In this document: piece after piece, positions 6,870 through 14,967 of the stretch | Position numbering within the stretch: the stretch's first letter is position 1 | Layout: every line of letters starts with the position of its first letter | DNA from: Penumbrarchaeum sp964445525 | GTDB lineage: Archaea; Thermoplasmatota; Penumbrarchaeia; Penumbrarchaeales; Penumbrarchaeaceae | Length of the DNA: 22,382 nucleotides | Assembly: GCA_964445525.1 (NCBI GenBank) | Contig: CAYULA010000056.1 | Span: 1 to 22,382 of the forward strand | Direction: 5' to 3' | Position numbers and translations under genes: made by a program | Notes under the pieces: generated by a model | Databases searched by the model: none | The model's input: only the letters and a program-made list of their open reading frames with translations | Told to the model about the DNA's origin: nothing

Positions 6870-8549
6870 ATGATTGCAGGTTGGGATGGAATAAACCGAG
6901 TAAGAGGTTATGATGATCTCCCCGAAGGTCTGCTCCGGGAAAAGGACATCAAACTCCATGCCAGACTGGATATGATAAACAGAATGGCCATCGAACTGTC
7001 TTCCATACCCCTGGATCAGGATCCATACAAACCCATAGTTGACATGGTTCGGGATATCACCGAAGCCAGGGTTGTATCCGTATCGAAGTTCGATAACAAT
7101 ACCCTGGAACTTGTGGGGGTTTCCACATCGGGAAAAATACTGAAGCTTGCCAACTCAATACTCGGTGGCAATGCAATAGGAATGAAGATGCCTGTTGAAG
7201 ACGAGATAAAGAACATGATGCTCTACGACACGGCGGGCTATTCCAAGGACCTTCATGAGGTCTCCTTCCACACCATTCCAAAACCTGTTTCCTCCACCAT
7301 GCAGAATCTCCTCGGACTCAGGATTTTCATCGGAATCGCACTGAAATACGGTGATGAGCTTCTGGGAACATTGATGATCGTTCAGGGGAAGGAGACCCCA
7401 CCCTTGAACCTCAAGGTTGCACAGGTCATCGCCAACGTTTGCTCCATAGTATTGAAGAGAAGAAGCATCGAGACGAGCCTGTTGAAGGCGGAGGCAAGGT
7501 ACAGGGATCTGTTTCAGACCTCCAAGGATGCCATCTTCATAACAACACATGAGGGAAATATTCTTGATTTCAATCCTTCAATGAAGGAACTGCTGGGATA
7601 CTCCGACGAGGAACTTAAAAGGATATACGTTCCGAATTTATACGCAGATCCTGAGGCAAGAAATTTTTTCAGTGAAAAAATGGAACAAGAGGGTTTCGTG
7701 AAGGATTATCAAGTCAACCTGATAAAAAAGAACGGCAGTTTGATAGAAAGCCAGATAACCGCCAACAGGAGGATTCTGGATAACGGTACCAGGGTATATC
7801 AGGGCATAATAAGGGATATTTCGGCACAGAGGAAAGCACAAGCGGCACTGCTGGAGGAGAGGAACCGGGCGGAGCTCTACTTCGATCTTCTCGGTCACGA
7901 TATAGGCAACATTCATCAGGGATTGCTGGGGACAATTTTCTACGCGAAGAGAGACCTGGACAACACCGGGAGACTCGAGACGGCTCTAACGTCTGCGGAA
8001 GAACTGTTAAAGAGGTCCGTCACACTGGTATCCAATGTAAGATTGATGGCAAGGATGAGGTCGGGTGAGGCGAATCCGGCATGGATGGATATAATTCCGA
8101 TACTGGATGAGACCCTTGAGGACATGAAAAACCTCTTCAAGGGAAGGAATATCACAACCAGATTGAAACTGGAGACGGACAGGGCCGAGGTGTTTGTGGA
8201 ACCCATGGTAAAGGAGATATTCTTCAACCTCCTGCACAATGCCGTCAAGGTTCAGGCAGGTGAAGAGATCATACTGGAGGTAACCGTCAGAAAGGATGCG
8301 GGCAGCCATGTCCTTATCCTGATCGAGGACCACGGTCCCGGCATCCCCGATGAGCAAAAAGATGTGATCCTCAACATTGAGGACAAGAGCTTCAGAAAAT
8401 TGAGGACAGGTCTCGGATTGTCGATAGTCAAAGCCCTGGTGGAGAGGTACAACGGCACGATAGCTGTCAGGGACAGAATCGAGGGTGACTATACCGGAGG
8501 AGCCAGGTTCGAGATAACCTTTCCTTCGAGGCCGATCCTCACTCCCTAG
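6870..8549 (+). CDS. Soluble sensor histidine kinase (GAF-PAS-HisKA-HATPase)
   Basis: The 559-residue protein has no membrane helix and so is predicted cytoplasmic. A GAF-like domain spans about residues 25-190. A PAS domain (about 208-324) contains FQTSKDAIFITTHEGNILDF and ends in the usual I-I-R-D-I-S-A-Q-R-K. The phospho-acceptor region is FDLLGHDIGNIHQGLLG with His343, a form common in archaeal kinases. The ATPase has the N-box FFNLLHNAVKV (about 451-461), G1 EDHGPGIPDE (about 486) and G2 GLGLSIVKAL (about 514), so it should be active. A TATA-like CTTTATTAA at 6825-6833 suggests its own promoter. No response regulator follows, so its partner is encoded elsewhere or phosphotransfer goes to an unlinked protein. 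The sensed ligand is unknown. Confidence 0.92.
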   Translation: MIAGWDGINRVRGYDDLPEGLLREKDIKLHARLDMINRMAIELSSIPLDQDPYKPIVDMVRDITEARVVSVSKFDNNTLELVGVSTSGKILKLANSILGGNAIGMKMPVEDEIKNMMLYDTAGYSKDLHEVSFHTIPKPVSSTMQNLLGLRIFIGIALKYGDELLGTLMIVQGKETPPLNLKVAQVIANVCSIVLKRRSIETSLLKAEARYRDLFQTSKDAIFITTHEGNILDFNPSMKELLGYSDEELKRIYVPNLYADPEARNFFSEKMEQEGFVKDYQVNLIKKNGSLIESQITANRRILDNGTRVYQGIIRDISAQRKAQAALLEERNRAELYFDLLGHDIGNIHQGLLGTIFYAKRDLDNTGRLETALTSAEELLKRSVTLVSNVRLMARMRSGEANPAWMDIIPILDETLEDMKNLFKGRNITTRLKLETDRAEVFVEPMVKEIFFNLLHNAVKVQAGEEIILEVTVRKDAGSHVLILIEDHGPGIPDEQKDVILNIEDKSFRKLRTGLGLSIVKALVERYNGTIAVRDRIEGDYTGGARFEITFPSRPILTP

Positions 8550-8550
8550 G

Positions 8551-8559
8551 ATTATATAG
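8551..8559 (+). promoter_or_regulatory. TATA box of the translin gene
   Basis: ATTATATAG is centred 25 nt before the ATG at 8580. This spacing places transcription initiation at or next to the start codon, the archaeal leaderless pattern. No ribosome-binding site precedes the ATG, which agrees. Confidence 0.6.
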
Positions 8560-8579
8560 GCCCTATCTCTTCCATAATC

Positions 8580-9161
8580 ATGGCCGAGCTGGGGGAAATC
8601 AGATCCCGGATAAAGGATGAACTGGACAGGGAGGAGGTCGACAGAGAGCATGCCTACAGGAGATCCAGGGAGCTCATCAAATCCTGCAGGGAGATGATCT
8701 CAAAAATGGTCCAGGGAGAGGAGGCAGATCCGGACGATTTGCTATCATCCTTCGATGACCTTATGGCGGGATCCGTGGTAAGGATGGGATTTGTGGAAGA
8801 CGCACTCACCGAGCTTTCCGAATGCATACTGCTTCACAGATCCATCAGGGATGAGAAAATGCCTTTTCCGGAAGAGATAGGTTTGACCCCGAGAACCTAC
8901 GCTTTGGGTGCTTGTGATGCCGTGGGGGAGCTCCGAAGGATCGCATTGAACAGGTTGATAAACAGGAACGTTGACGGAGCCCTGGACATCTACAGGAGAA
9001 TGAAGGACCTTTTTTCGATAATCGACGGACTGACCTATCCTTCGGGAATGATTCAACTGAAGAGAAAGCAGGATTCGGCAAGATCGTCCTTAGACAGAAC
9101 ACAGGGAGAATTAACAATGTCACTGGCCGGGAGAGGAGATATGACCCAGGAGGATCAATAA
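8580..9161 (+). CDS. Archaeal translin-family RNA-binding protein
   Basis: The 193-residue, largely helical protein carries the translin/TRAX C-terminal signature: DAVGELRRIALNRLINRNVD, then YRRMKDLFSIIDGLTYPSGM, then LKRKQDSARSSLDRTQGEL. Eukaryotic translin with TRAX forms the C3PO ribonuclease, which acts on small RNAs and pre-tRNA fragments. Archaeal translins are single-gene homologues of unknown target. Whether catalytic acidic residues of TRAX are present cannot be judged with certainty by eye. Transcription probably starts at the ATG. The stop codon is followed after 1 nt by the ATG of the SepRS-like gene, whose ribosome-binding site (GGAGG) lies inside this gene's last codons. The two are therefore almost certainly co-transcribed, linking this RNA-binding protein with a tRNA synthetase. 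Confidence 0.85.
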   Translation: MAELGEIRSRIKDELDREEVDREHAYRRSRELIKSCREMISKMVQGEEADPDDLLSSFDDLMAGSVVRMGFVEDALTELSECILLHRSIRDEKMPFPEEIGLTPRTYALGACDAVGELRRIALNRLINRNVDGALDIYRRMKDLFSIIDGLTYPSGMIQLKRKQDSARSSLDRTQGELTMSLAGRGDMTQEDQ

Positions 9162-9162
9162 T

Positions 9163-10731
9163 ATGGCTGAAAAGAAGGAAGTGATCGAGGGTTCACTAAG
9201 TGAAAAAAAGGGAGAAGATGTTGTAAATTTCTTCTCGGGCGTGGGCCATCCTCATCCCATATCTCAGGGTGTCGAGGAGATGAGGAAGCTTCTCCTTGAT
9301 TCGGGATTCGACGAGATCCAGACCTCGTTCTTTGTCAGCAAAGGCGAACTGAAGCAGCTGACAGGCAACCTGTATCCGATATTCAAAGATTCCATCTACC
9401 ATTTAGCATGGATCAGGCCACAACCCCAGGCGCCAACCTATGACCTGGAGAGGAAACTGAAGGACAAGTTCCCTGAAATGGACATGGCCGATCTTTGGAA
9501 TCTCATGGACGGTCTGGACGAGGACACTTCGGGAGAGGAGCTTCTTTTCATGCTGCAGGATGAACTCGGTCTATCGGTCAAGGAGGCTGTGGACCTCATG
9601 AACATGATCCCCGGACTTTCCAGCGGGGAAGCCATGACCGGAGATCTGACGCTCAGATCCTTCATGCCTACCTCATGGCTGTCAACGCTTGAGGCAACCT
9701 ATCATGAGGACAAGCTTCCCCTTCGTCTATTCACAACTGCAACAGCCTTCAGGAGAGAGCCCACACAGGATTCGAGCCATATAGAGACCTACAATATACT
9801 TTCACTTGCAATAGCCGATGAGGAACTTACCCTCGATAAGGGCCTGGCAGTCCTCAGAAAACTCTTTGATTACCTTGAACTGAATGATATCACCTTCAAG
9901 GAGAAGAGCTACAGCTTCCCCTTCTTCAAGAAGGAATCGGAACTTGAGATATTCGGAGGGGACCTGGAACTGGGAACATGCGGGATGGTTGCCGAGGATA
10001 TCAGAAAATCCAGAGGAGTTGAGGTTCCGGTTTTCATAGCAGATATCGGGATCGAAAGGATTCTGATGTACAGGCACGGCTATCCGGACATCAGGGAGCT
10101 TCTCTATCCGCAGTTCTTTGCGGCCTGGGACCTTACGGACGAGGAGATCGGCAGCTCTCTCAGATATATAAGGAGGCCCCAGACCGACTACGGCAAGGAG
10201 ATCGCCCAGGCCATATACACCGCATACAGGGAAGTAAAGGATTGCGAGAAGGTATCAAAGATCACCGCCTGGAAGGGGGTGCTGGTCAGATCAGATTACG
10301 GCACATTCCTCGTCTCGGAAGAAAGGGCAAAAGAACTCAAGATAGACGGAAAGCCTGCTGAAATTATCCTCAAGGAGGCAAGGGAAGACCTGGGGCTTTG
10401 CGGACCAGGCGCCTTCAATGAGATCTGGGTTCAGGATGGAAACATACTGGGCATTCCTCCGAACATGGTCAAGACAATGGAAGAAAGGGGGGCATACAGG
10501 ACCAACAAGACCTTCGCCAAAGCATTTTCACGTTACGCCGCCTGGAAGATAGAAAGAGCCCTCGACAGAGGACATTCCCTCAGGAAGGTGGAAAAGATCA
10601 AGGATCTGGAGGGGATAAATCTCAAACTGACCTCCAAGGCACTCTATTACATGCTAAGCCACGAAAAGAAAGTGGATGTCCAGGGTCCCGTTTTCCTGAA
10701 GTTCCATTTCAGGATCAAGGATGAAAAATGA
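9163..10731 (+). CDS. sepS-like: SepRS-family class II aminoacyl-tRNA synthetase, altered amino-acid pocket
   Basis: The 522-residue length and overall order match O-phosphoseryl-tRNA synthetase, which charges tRNA-Cys with phosphoserine for conversion to Cys-tRNA by SepCysS. The N-terminal G-H-P-H-P-I segment lies near residue 28. LTLRSFMPTSW occupies 162-172, motif 2 is FRREPTQDSSH (196-206), and motif 3 ends I-G-I-E-R (295-299). The SepRS C-terminal anticodon-binding region is present too, with G-P-G-A-F-N-E-I and D-G-N-I-L-G-I-P. Against methanogen SepRS recalled from memory, pocket positions differ: S-H-M-T is S-F-M-P here (Pro169), Y-H-S-A-S is Y-N-I-L-S (Ile212, Ser214 kept), and V-M-N-L-G is V-F-I-A-D (Ile292). 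The removed Thr, Ser and Asn contact the phosphate. ATP-binding arginines are intact, so the enzyme is probably active, perhaps on another amino acid. No SepCysS gene is in the window. Confidence 0.85.
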   Translation: MAEKKEVIEGSLSEKKGEDVVNFFSGVGHPHPISQGVEEMRKLLLDSGFDEIQTSFFVSKGELKQLTGNLYPIFKDSIYHLAWIRPQPQAPTYDLERKLKDKFPEMDMADLWNLMDGLDEDTSGEELLFMLQDELGLSVKEAVDLMNMIPGLSSGEAMTGDLTLRSFMPTSWLSTLEATYHEDKLPLRLFTTATAFRREPTQDSSHIETYNILSLAIADEELTLDKGLAVLRKLFDYLELNDITFKEKSYSFPFFKKESELEIFGGDLELGTCGMVAEDIRKSRGVEVPVFIADIGIERILMYRHGYPDIRELLYPQFFAAWDLTDEEIGSSLRYIRRPQTDYGKEIAQAIYTAYREVKDCEKVSKITAWKGVLVRSDYGTFLVSEERAKELKIDGKPAEIILKEAREDLGLCGPGAFNEIWVQDGNILGIPPNMVKTMEERGAYRTNKTFAKAFSRYAAWKIERALDRGHSLRKVEKIKDLEGINLKLTSKALYYMLSHEKKVDVQGPVFLKFHFRIKDEK

Positions 10732-10756
10732 GGTTTCTTTCACCATTCTCCCCGGT

Positions 10757-10776
10757 CACTGCTTATATTCTCAGTG
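10757..10776 (+). promoter_or_regulatory. TATA box of recJ flanked by an inverted repeat
   Basis: CTTATATTCT (10760-10771) lies 40-50 nt before the recJ ATG and is framed by CACTG (10757-10761) and CAGTG (10772-10776), a 5-bp inverted repeat. The TATA box is plausible. The short arms could be a repressor site, but could also be chance. Confidence 0.4.
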
Positions 10777-10812
10777 GGGAGATGTTCACCAGTGATAAGC
10801 CGGGGATAGAAA

Positions 10813-12522
10813 ATGGTAATGAAAGATTGGAGGTACAGAAAGGAGAACATCCAGGCAGCTGAGAGGATCTCGGCAGAGCTGAACTGCGGGAGACTTGCAG
10901 GAAGACTTCTGGCCGCAAGGGGCATCCTTACCACCTCTGAAGCCTACGATTTCTTGAATCCCAATCTCAGAAGCCTCAACGATCCGTTCCTCCTGAAAGA
11001 TATGGAAAGGGCTGTGGAGAGGATTGCGAAAACGATTAAAGAAGGTGGAAAAATCCTCGTCCACGGGGATTATGATGCCGATGGAATAACTTCCACGGCA
11101 TTGATGGTGAAATCCTTGACCTCGACAATGGGAGAGGACAGGGTCGAACACTTTCTACCATCAAGATACGGTGAGGGTTACGGAATATCCTCAGACAGGA
11201 TACACAAGGCGGGAAGAGACGGTGTGGATCTGATAATCACCGTTGACTGCGGGATCAAAGCTCACGATGCTGCCCTCGAGACAAAGGATCTGGATATCGA
11301 TCTCATCATCACAGATCATCACGAACCCGGTGAGAAACTCCCTGAAGCTTACTGCATACTTGATCCCAAGATCGAGGATTCTGGCTATCCGTTCCCCGAA
11401 CTGGCCGGCGTAGGGGTCGCTTTCAAGCTGGCTCTTGCACTTCAGCAGAGGGACCTGTTGCTGATGGATGCCAGGGATCTACTGGACCTTGTTGCCCTCG
11501 GAACGGTGGCGGACCTGGTTCCCCTCGTTGGAGAGAACAGGATACTTGTAAAATACGGACTTGAGAAACTGAGAGATACGAAAAGTCCCGGACTGATTTC
11601 TCTGATGACAGAGAGCGGGATCGATATTGCCAGAGGACCATCGGCAACCGACATTGCTTTCAAACTGGGCCCCAGGATCAACTCCGCAGGCAGAATGGGC
11701 GATCCTGACATGGCACTGGAACTCTTGCTGACATGGGACAGGGTTGATGCGGACCTGTTTGCCAGGGAGCTCAACACCCTGAATTTCAAGAGAAAGGCCG
11801 TTGGATCCAAGCTTGTCCAGGAGATCAAGCTGGCTATCGAAGAGACCGGTGCGGGGGAGGACCCATTCATAATCACGTACGGCAGAGGATGGAATCCGGG
11901 AGTCCTTGGAATAACCGCAAACAAGATAATGGAATCTGCGGCAAGACCTGTGGCGGTATTATCATTGGAGGAGGAAACGGCCAGAGGCTCCATCAGGGCA
12001 CCCGCCGGCTACAATCTGATGCCTGCACTGGAACAGGTCGGCTCCCTTCTGATGGAATACGGCGGTCATGAAAAAGCGGCCGGAATCACTCTTAGATCGG
12101 AAAATATCGAGGAAGTTAGGAAAAAACTCAACGAATACACAATGGACATCTATCCGGATCTTAGCTTCGTTCCGACCCTGGATATTGATATGGATCTTTC
12201 CCTGGAGGAGATCGATACTTTTGAACTCGAACACATTGAGAGGTTGCAGCCGTTCGGTACCGATAATCCATCACCGATCATCTCGATAAGGGATGCCATG
12301 ATCGGCAGCGGTTCCAGGACAGTTGGTGATGGCAAGCATCTCAAGTTCTGCGTTGAGGAGGGTCCTTCCTCCATCGACTGCATCTATTTCAATGGAGGAG
12401 AATTCCATGATCAACTGAGGCCGGGAATGCTGGTCTCCATTGCCGGTGAGCCAAGCATTCACAGGTGGAGGGGGAGGGAGACCCTTCAGCTTAGAGTTGT
12501 GGATATTCGGATCGATGAATGA
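10813..12522 (+). CDS. recJ: RecJ-type single-strand-specific 5'-3' exonuclease (DHH family)
   Basis: The 569-residue protein has the full bacterial-style RecJ architecture. DHH motif I is HGDYDADG at residues 84-91, motif II is TVDCGI, motif III is DHHEPG at 168-173, and motif IV is DLVALGTVADLVPL. LGPRINSAGRMGD follows, the DHHA1 domain has GGHEKAAGITL at 417-427, and a C-terminal OB-like domain ends the protein. Metal-binding Asp and His residues are all present, so it should be an active Mn/Mg-dependent nuclease acting in recombinational and base-excision repair. The presence of the whole DHHA1 and OB region distinguishes it from the shorter archaeal GAN nucleases. An ATG at 10819 is an alternative start. 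The gene has its own TATA-like box and precedes the HAD and nep1 genes. Confidence 0.9.
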   Translation: MVMKDWRYRKENIQAAERISAELNCGRLAGRLLAARGILTTSEAYDFLNPNLRSLNDPFLLKDMERAVERIAKTIKEGGKILVHGDYDADGITSTALMVKSLTSTMGEDRVEHFLPSRYGEGYGISSDRIHKAGRDGVDLIITVDCGIKAHDAALETKDLDIDLIITDHHEPGEKLPEAYCILDPKIEDSGYPFPELAGVGVAFKLALALQQRDLLLMDARDLLDLVALGTVADLVPLVGENRILVKYGLEKLRDTKSPGLISLMTESGIDIARGPSATDIAFKLGPRINSAGRMGDPDMALELLLTWDRVDADLFARELNTLNFKRKAVGSKLVQEIKLAIEETGAGEDPFIITYGRGWNPGVLGITANKIMESAARPVAVLSLEEETARGSIRAPAGYNLMPALEQVGSLLMEYGGHEKAAGITLRSENIEEVRKKLNEYTMDIYPDLSFVPTLDIDMDLSLEEIDTFELEHIERLQPFGTDNPSPIISIRDAMIGSGSRTVGDGKHLKFCVEEGPSSIDCIYFNGGEFHDQLRPGMLVSIAGEPSIHRWRGRETLQLRVVDIRIDE

Positions 12523-12535
12523 GACTAGAGGACAT

Positions 12536-12545
12536 CGTTATATCC
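12536..12545 (+). promoter_or_regulatory. TATA-like box upstream of the HAD gene
   Basis: CGTTATATCC lies just after the recJ stop. A start site about 25 nt downstream would fall near 12565, between the ATG at 12559 and the ATG at 12580. This favours 12580 as the translation start. Confidence 0.45.
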
Positions 12546-12579
12546 CATCCCACTAATCATGAGTGGGAGTTGGTCTCAA

Positions 12580-13173
12580 ATGAAGATCATCAAGGTACTC
12601 GGTTTCGACCTGGACGGGACCCTGGTAAAGATGAAGCTGGATTTCAAAAAGATCAGGGATGAGATGGGTTTGCCGGACGGAGATACCCTTGGTTATATTT
12701 CATCGCTTCCCGAACAGGAAGCACGGAGACTTTTCAATATTCTGAAAGAAAGAGAGATGGAAGCGGCAGGACTGGCAGAGGCAGCTCCCGGTGCAAATGA
12801 ACTTCTGGATCACTGCAGGGAAAGAGGGATCAAGGTGATTGTGATCACCAGAAATTCGGAAGAGGCCACCGAATTGACTCTTGAAAAAATCGGGCTGGAG
12901 GTTGACATGATAATATCCAGGGATCATGCCGCCCCAAAACCATCTCCCGAAGCGATCAATATAGTTCTTAACTATTACAAGATAGAACCAAAAGAGATGG
13001 CTTTTATCGGAGATTATCTCTACGATGTTCAGGCCGGTAATGCGGCCGGTGTGAAGACGATATTGCTATCCGGTCAGGAGAGAGCGGGTGAATGGGCACC
13101 GTATGCCAACTATCTTGCCGAGGATCTATACGAGGTTCTGGATTTATTGAAGGAAGGGAAATCGATAGGGTGA
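12580..13173 (+). CDS. HAD-superfamily hydrolase (phosphoglycolate phosphatase-like)
   Basis: The product has 197 residues from ATG 12580; ATG 12559 in the same frame would add MSGSWSQ. The later start puts the nucleophile motif at the usual distance from the N terminus and agrees with the TATA box position. Motif I is FDLDGT (Asp10, Asp12). Motif II is the Thr of VIVITRN, motif III is Lys120 in PKPSPEAI, and motif IV is GDYLYDVQAG (Asp145, Asp149). A helical cap of about 65 residues between motifs I and II makes this a C1-type HAD of the Gph/phosphoserine phosphatase kind. The substrate is probably a small phosphorylated metabolite. It is followed after 6 nt by nep1, so the two are an operon. 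Confidence 0.9.
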   Translation: MKIIKVLGFDLDGTLVKMKLDFKKIRDEMGLPDGDTLGYISSLPEQEARRLFNILKEREMEAAGLAEAAPGANELLDHCRERGIKVIVITRNSEEATELTLEKIGLEVDMIISRDHAAPKPSPEAINIVLNYYKIEPKEMAFIGDYLYDVQAGNAAGVKTILLSGQERAGEWAPYANYLAEDLYEVLDLLKEGKSIG

Positions 13174-13179
13174 TCAAAG

Positions 13180-13896
13180 GTGGACTCGAAGAGAAGCCTC
13201 CTCAGCATCATACTCGTTGATTCGGAACTGGAACTTGTACCAAAGGAATTCTGGTCCCATCCCGCTGTTGTAACCAATGCCAGGAAAAGGGGTAAAAAAT
13301 CATCAAGGGTACTGCTGGACACAAACCTCCATCACTCACTGTTCAAGGATCCGGTCGAAAGGAACAGAAGGGGAAGACCGGATATTGTCCACCAGTTCCT
13401 GCTCATCGGATTGGAATCCATGTTGAACATCGACGGCGGCCTGAGATTGTATGTTCATACGAGAAACGACGAGATGATTACCATTTCTCCCGAGACCAGA
13501 CTACCCAAGAACTACAACCGGTTCCAGGGATTGTTCGAGGAGCTGTTCAGATCAGGCAGTGTCCCGAATGCTGAAAACCCCTTGATCAGATTAAAACCGT
13601 CCATGGATCTCGTCAAGGTATTCGAGCAGGTGACGGCAGATGGGCCTGATGGAGCCGGGATTATATCCCTGACCCTCGATCCGGCCGGGGAAAGGATTTC
13701 CGCCTATGAGATGATGAAAACCATTGGTGAAGGCCAGAACCATTTAATCTGCATGGTAGGGGGTTTCCCTTCCGGGGATTTCAGGTCCGAGCCGAAAAGA
13801 TTGTCGAATAGGGAGGTATCATTCCACGATAAAGAGCTCAAGGCCTGGTCCGTGGAGATGGAGCTGATTTCCGCTTTCTACAACAAGGTTTTCTAG
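13180..13896 (+). CDS. nep1: rRNA pseudouridine-N1 methyltransferase Nep1 (SPOUT family)
   Basis: This is the archaeal homologue of eukaryotic Emg1/Nep1, which methylates N1 of a pseudouridine in the 3' domain of 16S rRNA using SAM and assists small-subunit assembly. The 238-residue length is normal. Diagnostic stretches are LLDTNLHHSLFK, NRRGRPDIVHQFLLIGLES (about 59-77), LRLYVHTRNDEMITISPETR and LPKNYNRFQGLFEELF. The SAM-binding knot is the C-terminal MVGGFPSGDF segment. Translation starts at GTG 13180, six nt after the HAD stop; there is no nearby ATG in frame. The end overlaps the convergent coiled-coil gene by 4 nt. Confidence 0.95.
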   Translation: MDSKRSLLSIILVDSELELVPKEFWSHPAVVTNARKRGKKSSRVLLDTNLHHSLFKDPVERNRRGRPDIVHQFLLIGLESMLNIDGGLRLYVHTRNDEMITISPETRLPKNYNRFQGLFEELFRSGSVPNAENPLIRLKPSMDLVKVFEQVTADGPDGAGIISLTLDPAGERISAYEMMKTIGEGQNHLICMVGGFPSGDFRSEPKRLSNREVSFHDKELKAWSVEMELISAFYNKVF

Positions 13897-14792
13897 AGGA
13901 ACCCGTATTTTTGCAGGAGCATCAGATCCTCTGTGGATATCTTGTCTCCCTTCTTGAACTTCTCATAGATCTTTTCGGCCTCAACCTTGCCAGTGGCGGG
14001 GCTCGGGGCTTGGGACGACTGAGCCTTTCCGGGTTTTCTCTCCTGGGTCCTTCTCCTCTGTCTCAGCCCGAATATGATCTTGTCCATATCGTGGACAAGG
14101 TGTATCATCTCGATGTGAAGCCTGTGCTCCTCGTCGGCCTTGACCTTGGAGGCGACAAAGTTTTCCTGCATGTTATCGGCTTCCTTTCGAATCTTGTCCG
14201 ACTGGGAGAACCTGTCAATCATCTGATCGTGTTCCTTCTGGGCGAGGTCTGCATAATGATTCACCTGCTGGTGGGCATCATCCATATTGGCCTTGGCTTC
14301 CCTTACCTTCTGTATGAGCTCCCTCATGCCCTCGTTCGCTTCCATCAGTTTCTCTTTCTTCCTGATCTGTCTTTTCAGTGTACCTATCCTGTCCACGAGA
14401 CCCCTCTCTTTGTCGGTCTCCAGAACGGATGTCTGCTGCTTGAACTCCAATCCCTTCAATTCCTTTTTCAGTTTAGAGAGGGATACCTCGTCGTGAGTTG
14501 ACATCCTGGACTTTTTCTGCTTGTCCAGTTCCGCTTTCAAGGTGTTGTATTCCTTGGTAAGGACGTCCCTTACGGCCTTCTGTTCCTTCACCTTGCCGTT
14601 GAGCTCGTCACGCTTCTCCTTGAACCTGTTGGCCTCCTGGAGAAGCTTCTTTACCTGTGCGTTCAGTTGATCCCTCGTCTCGGCAAACCTCTTGGTTTCC
14701 TGATTGAGCCTGTCTCGCTTTTTTCTGTGAGCCTCGGCTTCCGAGTTGATCCTGTTCCTTTTTTCCTCTAGTTCATGAAGATACTCCGACAT
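13893..14792 (-). CDS. Archaeal coiled-coil protein (COG1340-like)
   Basis: This encodes 299 residues from ATG 14792; GTG 14804 in frame would add four, and GGGAT precedes the ATG. About residues 1-230 are nearly unbroken Lys/Glu/Arg-rich heptads beginning MSEYLHELEEKRNRINSEAE. A short Pro/Ser linker (SSQAPSPATGK) follows. The C-terminal segment VEAEKIYEKFKKGDKISTED and then LMLLQKYGFL is the conserved ending of this archaeal family. The family is uncharacterised; similarity to SMC-like coiled coils is only in composition. A TATA-like CTTTATAG (minus strand, near 14860-14868) lies about 70 nt upstream. It is convergent with nep1 and divergent from the stomatin gene. Confidence 0.8.
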   Translation of the reverse strand: MSEYLHELEEKRNRINSEAEAHRKKRDRLNQETKRFAETRDQLNAQVKKLLQEANRFKEKRDELNGKVKEQKAVRDVLTKEYNTLKAELDKQKKSRMSTHDEVSLSKLKKELKGLEFKQQTSVLETDKERGLVDRIGTLKRQIRKKEKLMEANEGMRELIQKVREAKANMDDAHQQVNHYADLAQKEHDQMIDRFSQSDKIRKEADNMQENFVASKVKADEEHRLHIEMIHLVHDMDKIIFGLRQRRRTQERKPGKAQSSQAPSPATGKVEAEKIYEKFKKGDKISTEDLMLLQKYGFL

Positions 14793-14922
14793 TAGACATC
14801 CCACGTTCGCAGTTTATGGCACACTGATGGAAGACCTCCGGAAGTCCGGGGGCGGCAGGCTATAAAGGGGCTTCCTTTTAAAAATTTCCCCCCGTTAAGC
14901 CAACTTTAACCTCGGGAACCAA

Positions 14923-14961
14923 CTATTTAATCCAGGTTCGCCTTCAACCAAGGCAGAGGTG
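14923..14961 (+). promoter_or_regulatory. Promoter and ribosome-binding site of the stomatin-like gene
   Basis: The TATA-like ACTATTTAA is at 14923-14931, followed by the strong Shine-Dalgarno GAGGTG at 14956-14961. The latter is 6 nt before ATG 14968, which decides that start over the overlapping GTG at 14959. Confidence 0.6.
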
Positions 14962-14967
14962 TGGGCA

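Noticed and set aside
9163..10731. Pyrrolysyl- or phenylalanyl-tRNA synthetase
   Set aside because: Length, the G-H-P-H-P start, the L-T-L-R-S segment and the C-terminal D-G-N-I-L-G-I-P region are SepRS-specific among these relatives.
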